Origin: Verrucomicrobiaceae bacterium
GTDB taxonomy: Bacteria > Verrucomicrobiota > Verrucomicrobiia > Verrucomicrobiales > Verrucomicrobiaceae
Length of the DNA: 64,000 nt
Direction: 5' to 3'
NCBI GenBank assembly: GCA_015075365.1
Contig: JABTUN010000002.1
Location: 1,426,001 to 1,490,000, forward strand
In this document: in pieces, positions 16,464 through 24,000 of the stretch
Layout: every line of letters begins with the position of its first letter
How positions within the stretch are numbered: the stretch's first letter is position 1
The notes under the pieces: generated by a model
The model's input: the letters and a program-made list of their open reading frames with translations, nothing else
What the model was told of the DNA's origin: nothing
Databases searched by the model: none
Position numbers and translations under genes: made by a program

Positions 16464-17354
16464 TCACAGACTGAGATGCCCCAGTGCCAGCAGGCCGTAG
16501 TAGGTGTACTCGCAGTCCAGCACGTCATCGGTCCAGTTCCCGTGGAAACCGCCTGTGGCGTCCCAGAGGGAGTCCACAAAGTCCAGGCACGGCTCCTTCA
16601 GGCGGGAAAAATCCGCCTGCACCGCGTCGAGCGCGTGCAGCGCCACCGCGGTGGACAACAGGTCCGGAAGCGGCGCGTTCGGCATGGCCAGGAAACCGCC
16701 GCCCGGCAGGCAGCGCCTCATGAGCCAGTCCACCGCCTCCGCCGGCGGCTCCATCTCCATGTGGCGATGCAGCGCCACCATGGCCGCGGTGGCCGTGGTG
16801 GAGCCCACGGGGATGTGCGGCTCGTTCGACCACGCGCCGTCCGCTGTGCGCAGCCCGCCCATGCACTCCGCCAGCCGCCAGGGCTCCGGCGGCAGCCCGC
16901 CGAGGTCCTGATACGCGCCCCAGGCCAGCAGGCAGCCGTAGGCGCTGCCTCTTTTCCGGCCCGGCGCCTGGTGATAGCCACCGTCCTCGCAGCGGTAGGC
17001 CTCCACCCGAGCCGCCAGCGCCTCGCGTGCCGCCGGCGGCAGGCCGTCGATGCCCGCGTTCCCCCAGCAGCGCGCCAGGCAGCACAGGTGCACAAAGTCC
17101 AGCCCGTCGCCATCCCCAAAGCCGCGCAGCCACGGCCGCAGGTCCGGCACCGCGCCCTCCTGCGTGCTCAGCGCGCGCAGTCCCTCGATGCCGAACACGG
17201 AGTAATACAAATCCGGGCGCTCATCGCGGTCCAGGAAGCCCTTCGCGTCCGCGGCCAGGCGCGAGCGCAGAAAACCCTCCACCAACGCCGCGGACTCGCC
17301 GAGGATCTTCGGCGCGAGGCGGGCCACTTGCAGCATTTCGAGGCGGAAGGACAT
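16464..17354 (-). CDS. Prenyltransferase/squalene-oxidase repeat protein
   Basis: This 296-aa protein is built from alpha-alpha-barrel repeats like those of protein prenyltransferase beta subunits and squalene cyclases. Repeated Gly-rich turns are seen (CEDGGYHQAP, TADGAWSNEP, PGGGFLAMP, DATGGFHGNW), and the C-terminal DDVLDCEYTYYGLLALGHL matches the DVEYT.YGLLALG ending of the beta-subunit type. There is no signal peptide. The catalytic function is not known in bacteria, and no partner alpha subunit is nearby. ATG 17354 is chosen because the upstream extension is not protein-like. It is divergent from the next gene by 120 bp. Confidence 0.8.
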   Translation of the reverse strand: MSFRLEMLQVARLAPKILGESAALVEGFLRSRLAADAKGFLDRDERPDLYYSVFGIEGLRALSTQEGAVPDLRPWLRGFGDGDGLDFVHLCCLARCWGNAGIDGLPPAAREALAARVEAYRCEDGGYHQAPGRKRGSAYGCLLAWGAYQDLGGLPPEPWRLAECMGGLRTADGAWSNEPHIPVGSTTATAAMVALHRHMEMEPPAEAVDWLMRRCLPGGGFLAMPNAPLPDLLSTAVALHALDAVQADFSRLKEPCLDFVDSLWDATGGFHGNWTDDVLDCEYTYYGLLALGHLSL

Positions 17355-17474
17355 GGGAGGTGGAAAAACGGGCGCAAGGCATCGCCACAAGCGCCGCCAT
17401 CGTCAAGAGGGCCTTCCTGCCATGACGGAGTCTCGCCATTGCCAGTGCCGGATCATCGCCTACACTCCGGGCCG

Positions 17475-18074
17475 ATGTCCTCCAAACGCCTCTCGCTCCT
17501 CCTGCCGCTCGTCCTCGTGCTCGCCGCCGCGGTGTTCCGCTATTTCAAGCTCGGTCACGGCATGGTCGTGCCCGCGCTGGAGAATTTCGCGCCGTGGATG
17601 GCGCTGGCCTTTACCGGCACGCTGGTCTTTTCCAAACGCGTGCCCTTCCTGGCGCTGCCGCTGCTGCTCGTCGCCATCGACCTGGCCGCCACCGGCCTGC
17701 GTGGGGTGATGCACAAGGAGGCGGTCGCCGTTTACGGCCTCTTCGCCCTCGCCGCTTGGTTCGCCAGCCGCCAGCGCGGGCGCATCGGCATCGTGGGCGG
17801 CCTGCTCGGCGTCATTGGCTGCTCGCTCGCGTTTTATCTCGTCACGAACACGGTCTCCTGGCTCACGGACCCCAACTACGCCAAGACCTTTGCCGCCTGG
17901 ACCCAGGCCATGACCACCGGCCTGCCGGGCCTGCCGCCCACGATCTGGTTCCTGCGGAATTCGCTCCTGAGCGATCTCGCCTTCTCCTGCCTCCTGCTCG
18001 CCGCCTACAACACCGAGGCCTCGCTCCGTCGCGAGGAGAGGATTCCGGTGCTGCGCGCGCTCGCCAGCCATTGA
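17475..18074 (+). CDS. DUF6580-like membrane protein
   Basis: This 199-aa protein has about five to six membrane helices and the pattern of the DUF6580 putative transport family: a start with RLSLLLPLVLVLAAAVFR, then N-F-x-P-W-M-A-L near residue 40, a middle YGLFALAAWFA helix, and the conserved TNTVSWL..PNYAKTFAAWTQAM and LRNSLLSDLAFS blocks. The family resembles ECF-transporter substrate-binding subunits; the substrate is unknown. The stop codon is directly followed by the first repeat unit of the S23 cassette region. Confidence 0.72.
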   Translation: MSSKRLSLLLPLVLVLAAAVFRYFKLGHGMVVPALENFAPWMALAFTGTLVFSKRVPFLALPLLLVAIDLAATGLRGVMHKEAVAVYGLFALAAWFASRQRGRIGIVGGLLGVIGCSLAFYLVTNTVSWLTDPNYAKTFAAWTQAMTTGLPGLPPTIWFLRNSLLSDLAFSCLLLAAYNTEASLRREERIPVLRALASH

Positions 18075-18114
18075 TTGATGATTGTCGAACCAACGATTGT
18101 TGATTTTCGAGGTG
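18071..18114. repeat. Partial copy of the 107-bp S23-flanking repeat
   Basis: This 44-bp stretch matches the right end of the 107-bp repeat at 18145-18251 with about a dozen substitutions, including the common core TTGTTGATT. It starts inside the stop region of the preceding gene and looks like a remnant or extra end. Confidence 0.6.
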
Positions 18115-18144
18115 CCAAGCCTCCCGCGTCCGCCGCCTCATTCT

Positions 18145-18251
18145 GAAACCTCACCAATTAACAGTCGGATGCGCATCCATCGTCGATCCGGGCTTCCCCC
18201 GGCCTCCGCCACCCGAAGGATTGACGATTGCCGAACACCAGGTTGTTGATT
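18145..18251. repeat. 107-bp repeat, left of the S23-type gene
   Basis: It aligns over its whole length with 18681-18787, with about 80 % identity over the first 67 bp. The shared core is TCCCCCGGCCTCCGCCA, and both copies end in GGTTGTTGATT. The ends carry period-7 motifs (AATC and GATT steps) in inverted orientation, so each copy can fold on itself. Confidence 0.8.
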
Positions 18252-18279
18252 CAAGAGGTTAAAGCCATCCTAGCAACCC

Positions 18280-18645
18280 ATGAAGGAGCAAGCCGCCATT
18301 CTTGAGGACCGCCTCGTGAACTTCGCCGTCCGTGTCATCAAGGTGGTCGAGGCTCTGCCGGACACCAAGGCTGGGAAACACATTGCAGGCCAGTTGGTGC
18401 GTTCCGGCACATCACCCGCACTGAACTACGGCGAGGCCCAAAGCGCCGAGTCCCGTGGCGACTTTCTCCACAAGATGAAGGTTTGCCTCAAGGAGCTTCG
18501 CGAGACGCTGATCTGCCTCAAAATTATCGAGCGAAAACCCATGTACCCCAGGTCACGACTCACAGCCATCCTGAAAGAGAGCGACGAGTTGATCTCCATC
18601 TTCGTCAAAAGCATCCACACCGCCGAGCAAAACAAAAGGCCATGA
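18280..18645 (+). CDS. Four-helix-bundle protein (S23 / 23S rRNA intervening type)
   Basis: This 121-aa protein belongs to the four-helix-bundle family named after the ribosomal-protein-like genes in 23S rRNA intervening sequences (TIGR02436 type; related to the Avd protein of diversity-generating retroelements). Family blocks are DRLVNFAVRVIKVVE, IAGQLVRSGTSPALNYGEA and ETLICLKIIER. The family forms pentameric bundles and is often found as scattered, nearly identical copies in genomes. Here it is free-standing, not in an rRNA, and lies between two 107-bp direct repeats. No reverse transcriptase is nearby. The function is unknown. Confidence 0.9.
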   Translation: MKEQAAILEDRLVNFAVRVIKVVEALPDTKAGKHIAGQLVRSGTSPALNYGEAQSAESRGDFLHKMKVCLKELRETLICLKIIERKPMYPRSRLTAILKESDELISIFVKSIHTAEQNKRP

Positions 18646-18680
18646 GCCGCGCCCGGACTCCTCGCCTCACCGAAGGTTTT

Positions 18681-18787
18681 GAAAACTCCTCAATCAACAA
18701 TCGAATGCTCATCAATCGTCAATCCAAGCGTCCCCCGGCCTCCGCCAGCTTTTTGATGGACGGCTTTCGAACAATAGGTTGTTGATT
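18681..18787. repeat. 107-bp repeat, right of the S23-type gene
   Basis: This is the direct-repeat partner of 18145-18251. Within this copy CAATCAACAA near the left end is the exact reverse complement of TTGTTGATTG near the right end, so it has terminal inverted repeats like a miniature transposable element. It ends 26 bp before the next gene. Confidence 0.8.
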
Positions 18788-18813
18788 GTCGATTCCCAAA
18801 AAATCTCACCACC

Positions 18814-19824
18814 ATGCGCTGCGCTCTTTATCTCCTCCTGCTGGCCTTCTCGCTCCACGCCGAGACCCTGCACATCTACACCTGGGCGGACTACGTCAGC
18901 CCGGACGTGGTGAAAAAGTTTGAGAAGCAGCACAACTGCGAGGTGGTGATCGACACCTTTGACTCGAACGAGAGCATGTATGCGAAGCTCAAGGCCGGTG
19001 CCACGGGCTATGACCTGCTTTTCCCCACCGCCTACATGATCCAGGTCATGCAGGCCGATGGCATGCTGCAAAACCTCGACCATGCGAAGCTGCCCAACCT
19101 CGCCAACATCGACCATGCCGTGCTCGAGAAGGTGATCGATCAAAAGATGGAGCACAGCGTGCCTTACACCTTTGCCTACGCCACGCTGGCCATCCGCAAG
19201 GACAAGATCAAGGACGCGGAGCCCACCTGGGCCATGTTGGACCGCACGGCTCTCGCCGGCCGTGTGACGATGCTGGACGACATGCGCGAGTCCGTCGGCG
19301 CGGCGCTCAAATTCCTCGGCCACAGCATCAACACGCGTGATGAGGCGCAGCTCGCCGCCGCGCAGGACGTGCTCATCCGGTGGAAGAAGAACCTCGCCCG
19401 CTTTGACAACGAGGGCTACAAGTCCGGCATCGACTCCGCGGAGTTCCACCTCGTCCACGGCTACAGCGGCGACCTCTTCCAGGTGCAGATGGAGAACCCC
19501 AAGGTCGAGATCGTCATCCCTCGTGAGGGCGTGACCATCGGCTGTGACGAGATGGTCATCCCGAAAGGCGCGAAACAGACCGCGCTGGCCCATGCCTTCA
19601 TCAATTTTGTCCTCGACGCGGACATCGCCGCCGAAAACATGGAGTGGATGGGCTATTACTGCCCAAACACGCCCGCCAGGGCGAAACTGAGCGCCGAATT
19701 CCTCGAAAACCCCGCCATCACCATCCCCGCGCACATCCAGGCGAAATGCGAGGTCATCCAGGATCTCGGTCCCGATCTCGCGAAATACACGAAGGTCTGG
19801 GACGCGGTGAAGGCGGCAAAGTGA
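18814..19824 (+). CDS. potD: Spermidine/putrescine-type periplasmic binding protein
   Basis: This 336-aa secreted protein has a short signal peptide (LYLLLLAFSLHA) and the PotD/PotF fold: mature start ETLHIYTWADYVSPDVVKKFEK, the GYDLLFPTAYMIQVM block, the ATLAIRKDKI strand and EWMGYYCPNTPA near the end. Trp and Asp residues of the polyamine site are in place in the first block and in IPREG.TIGCDEMVIPKGA. Polyamine binding is the likely role, but the ABC permeases and ATPase (PotABC) are not adjacent. It converges with lpxD, with 3 bp between. Confidence 0.85.
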   Translation: MRCALYLLLLAFSLHAETLHIYTWADYVSPDVVKKFEKQHNCEVVIDTFDSNESMYAKLKAGATGYDLLFPTAYMIQVMQADGMLQNLDHAKLPNLANIDHAVLEKVIDQKMEHSVPYTFAYATLAIRKDKIKDAEPTWAMLDRTALAGRVTMLDDMRESVGAALKFLGHSINTRDEAQLAAAQDVLIRWKKNLARFDNEGYKSGIDSAEFHLVHGYSGDLFQVQMENPKVEIVIPREGVTIGCDEMVIPKGAKQTALAHAFINFVLDADIAAENMEWMGYYCPNTPARAKLSAEFLENPAITIPAHIQAKCEVIQDLGPDLAKYTKVWDAVKAAK

Positions 19825-19827
19825 GGC

Positions 19828-20859
19828 TCAATCCTCGCTGTCCTGATCTTTCTCCAGCTTCTTCACCCGTGCGGTGAGGTTTGGCAGGCGGTTGATGCCG
19901 GCGAGGCGGCGTTTTTCATCGCCGACGGGGATGGCGGGGTAGCCCATGTAGGTGGCTCCGCCGGGAAGATCCTTCGTGACGCCGCAGCGGGCGGCGAGCG
20001 TGGCCTGCGAGCCGATTTTCACATGCCCGGCCACGCCGCACTGCGCGGCGATGACGACGTAGTCCCCGATGTGCGCACTGCCGGCGATGGCGGTGGCGGC
20101 GACGATGATGCAATGCTTCCCGATGACCACGTTGTGGCCGATTTGCACGAGGTTGTCGATCTTCGTGCCCTCTCCGATCCAGGTGCGGCCAAAACGCGCA
20201 CGGTCCACCATGGTGCCGGCGCCGATCTCCACGTCGTTGTCGATCTGCACGATGCCGGCCTGGCGCACCTTGCGGTGGCGGCCTTTGTCGAACTCGTAGC
20301 CGAAGCCGTCGCCGCCGATCACCACGCTGCTGTGAATGATGACGCGTTCGCCGAGAAGGCAGCCGGTGTGGACGCTCACATTGGCAAAGAGCTTTGAATC
20401 CGCCCCGATGCGGGCGTTTCGACCGACAAAACAGCCCGCGCCGATCTCCGCGCCGTCGCCGATCTCGACGCCGTCCTCGATGACGGCGTGCGGGCCGATG
20501 CGGACCTTGGCCGGATCAAATTTGACGCCTTCGCCGATCACCGCGGTGGCATGGACACCCGGTTTGAAGGGCTCCGGCTGCACGCCGAACTTTTCCACGA
20601 TGGTCTCAAACATCCGCGAAGGGTCCGCCACGCTGATGCAGGCGACGCCTTCGGGGAATTTGGTCCACGTTTCCGGCACCAGCACGGCGCAGGCCTTCGT
20701 GGTGGTGAGCAGGGTGTCGTAGCGCGGGTCGTGGAAGAAGCTCAGGTCGCCCTTCACGGACTCGCGGAGGTTTGCAAAGCCCTCGATGGCCGTGGACTCG
20801 CTCCCGGAGAGCAGTTTTCCGCCGACGATTTCTAGGATGTCTTTGACTGTGACGCGCAT
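19828..20859 (-). CDS. lpxD: UDP-3-O-(3-hydroxyacyl)glucosamine N-acyltransferase
   Basis: This 343-aa enzyme of lipid A synthesis adds the N-linked hydroxyacyl chain to UDP-3-O-acyl-glucosamine in the cytoplasm. An N-terminal uridine-binding domain (about residues 1-100) is followed by a long left-handed beta-helix of hexapeptide repeats (for example IGDGAEIGAGCFVGRNARIG). The catalytic His lies in VQIGHNVVIG, and the GGDGFGYEFD loop is diagnostic. The length is normal. It shows that the organism makes LPS, as does kdsB at 35.9 kb. A short C-terminal helix ends in KKLEKDQDSED. Confidence 0.94.
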   Translation of the reverse strand: MRVTVKDILEIVGGKLLSGSESTAIEGFANLRESVKGDLSFFHDPRYDTLLTTTKACAVLVPETWTKFPEGVACISVADPSRMFETIVEKFGVQPEPFKPGVHATAVIGEGVKFDPAKVRIGPHAVIEDGVEIGDGAEIGAGCFVGRNARIGADSKLFANVSVHTGCLLGERVIIHSSVVIGGDGFGYEFDKGRHRKVRQAGIVQIDNDVEIGAGTMVDRARFGRTWIGEGTKIDNLVQIGHNVVIGKHCIIVAATAIAGSAHIGDYVVIAAQCGVAGHVKIGSQATLAARCGVTKDLPGGATYMGYPAIPVGDEKRRLAGINRLPNLTARVKKLEKDQDSED

Positions 20860-21009
20860 GAGGGCGCGAGAGTGGCAGGTCAGCGGGCAAAAGCGAACGA
20901 AGATATGCGCCGAGGGCGGGATTTCCTGGCCGTTTTGGGGTCAAGTCGCCAGATACTATTCTGATAGAAAAGCTGCCAAATGTGCGGTTTCTGCGGCCCT
21001 CATTTTTCC

Positions 21010-24000
21010 ATGCTCCGAAAAGCCCTCCTCCTCGCCCTTTGCCCTCTGCTCTCCGTTTCGGCCGCCGAGCCGCTGAAAGCCCTCCTCATCACCGGTGGCT
21101 GCTGCCATGACTACGCGAAGCAGCACGAGGTCATCGCCAAAGGCATCCAAAGCCGCGCGAATGTGCAGGTGGACGTCATTTGGACCGACGACAAGTCCAC
21201 GAACCCGCCGCTGCCGGTCTATGACAAGGCGGATTGGGCCAAGGGCTACGACATCATCATCCACGACGAGTGCGCGGCGAGCATGAACCACAAGGAGACG
21301 CTCACGCGCATCCTCGATGCTCACCAAACGATCCCCAGCATCCAGCTTCACTGCGCCATGCACAGCTTCCGCACGGGCGAGGATCGCTGGTTCAAACGCC
21401 TCGGCCTGCAATCCAACTCCCACGGCCCGCAGGAGCCTATCGCGATCACGTTTGTCGATAAGGAGCACCCGATCACCAAGACGCTCGCCGACTGGACCAC
21501 GATCAAAGAGGAGCTCTACAACAACGTGAACCTCTTCGACGCCCATCCGCTCGCGATGGGCAAGCAGACGGTCAAAAACAAGGACGGCAGCACGAAGGAC
21601 GTCGAATACATCGTCGCGTGGACGAACGAAAAAGTCGGTGCCCGCAGCTTCAGCACCACCATCGGGCACAACACCGAGACCGTCGCTGATGCGCGTTACC
21701 TGGATCTCATCACGCGCGGCCTGCTGTGGGCCTGCGACAAGCTCACGCCGGATTACCTGACGCCGTTCACGGGGCAGAACAAAGTGACCTTTGTCGCCGC
21801 GAAGCCCGTCGAGGCTCCGAAGCCGGCTCCAGCGCCGAAAAACGCCACAGGCATCAAAGCGTCGGCGAGCAGCGAAGAGACCGGAAAGAGCAATTTCGCC
21901 TGGAAAGCCGTCGATGGCGATGAAGGCACGCGCTGGTGCGCGGCGAATCCTTCGAAGCCGCAATCCCTCACGCTGGAGTTTGAGAAGCCGCAGGACCTCA
22001 CGGGCCTCGACATCGTCTGGGAGAGCAAAAACAACGCGTATCAGCATCAGATCGAGTTTTCCTCGGATGGAAAGGTTTGGAGCACCCTCGTGGATGCCAG
22101 GAAGAACCCAATCGGGGGTGCCAATGAGTATGTGTTTAGTGATGCGGGCACTCCTGCCCGCAAAGATGGCGCCATCGTGCGGGCAGGAGTGCCCGCATCA
22201 CTGAAATACCTCAAGATCACCTGCACCGGCACAAGCCAAGGCGGCTGGGCCAGCATCCGCGAGGTGCGGCTGAAAGGCCCGGGCATCAAAGCCATCGCGC
22301 CGAAGCTCAGCGCCGAGCAAAAGAAGGACTATGACAAGGCGAATGACCCGCACGCCAAGGAAGGCAACATTACGCCGAAGATCGTCAAACTCACGCCGGA
22401 GGAGGAAGCGGCCATTTTGAAAGATGTGAAGGTCGCGGAGGGCTTTGAGGTCACGCTGTTCGCGAACAGCGCCGCCGCAAACTATCCCGTCTTCGTCGCC
22501 GCGGAGCCAGATGGCACGCTTTACGTCTCCTCGGACGGAAACGGCTCGCTGGGCCGCAATCCGAAGCGTGGTCGCGTCATCCGCCTGCGCGATCTCGATG
22601 GCGATGGCCGCGCGGATGAGACGAAGGTCTTTTGCGAGGTCGATGCGCCGCGCGGGCTCGTGTGGGATCACGACCGGCTTTACCTCGTGCATCCGCCGCA
22701 CCTCAGCGAGTTCATCGATGCCGATCACGACGGCGTCGCGGAGAAGCAGAACATCCTCGTGAAGGACATCGCCTTCGGTTACAAAGACCGCCCCGCCGAT
22801 CACACCACGAACGGCCTCAGCCTCGGCATCGACGGCTGGCTTTACATCGCCGGCGGCGATTTCGGCTTCATGAAAGCCACCGGCACCGATGGCAAAACGC
22901 TCCAGCATCGCGGCGGCGGCGTCATCCGCGTGCGTCCCGATGGCACCGGCCTCGAAATCTACTCCACCGGCACGCGCAACATCCTCGAGGTCGCCATCAG
23001 CCCGCTGATGGACATCTTTGCCCGCGACAACACGAACGACGGCGGCGGCTGGAACGTGCGCTTCCACCACTTCACCGGCCTCGACGACCACGGCTACCCG
23101 CGCCTCTACAAAAACTTCAACGACGAGTGCATCCAGCCCCTCGCCGACTACGGCGGCGGCAGCGGCTGCGGCGCGGTTTACATCGACGAACCCGGCTTCG
23201 GCACCTGGAACAACGCCCCCTTCACCTGCGACTGGGGCAGCGGCGCTCTCTGGCATCACCAGGTGAAGCCCAAAGGCGCCACCTTCGAAGAAACCCGCAA
23301 GCCGGAGCCCTTGATCAAAATGACCCGCCCTACCGACGCCGATGTCGATGGCATGAGCCGCGTCTATTGCGCCAGTTGGAAAGGCGCGACGTTTGATTGG
23401 GCCGGACCGGATGTCGGTTACATCGTGCAGGTGAAGCCGAAAGGCTTCAAAGCGGAGCCGCTGCCGGATTTCGCGAAGGCGAAGGATGAGGAACTGGTGA
23501 AGGTGCTGGAGTCCGCGAGCAACCGCCGGAGGATGGAGGCGCAGAGGGAGTTGGTGAGGCGTGAACAATCGACCGAGCGCATCGTCGCGCTCGCAAACCT
23601 CGCCAAGGATACCGTCAAGCCGCTCTCGGCTCGCGTCGCTGCATTGGATGCTTTGACCGGCTGGATTCCCCGAGTGCCGAAGGATTGGGATCCCAAGAAA
23701 GACAGTGCTGCGCTCGAGTGGCACACTGTTCCATTCACTTACATAGGCCTGATGAACGACGCTTCGATCCTGCGGTTTGCACTGCGTGCCGCAGCAGACT
23801 TGAAATGGGGAGCGATCCCAGGGCATCCTTGGGGTGACTTCCAGACCGTCGAAAGTCTGCTTCGTGCAGGATTGAAGTCTCAAGACTCTCGAATTCGACT
23901 CGAAGCAATTACGGCGATTCTGCATTTGGCTACCTCAGCAAGCGATCCCGAACGAGATCACGCAAAGTATTTGTCCCTGCACATGGGAGGTGAGGTTGCC

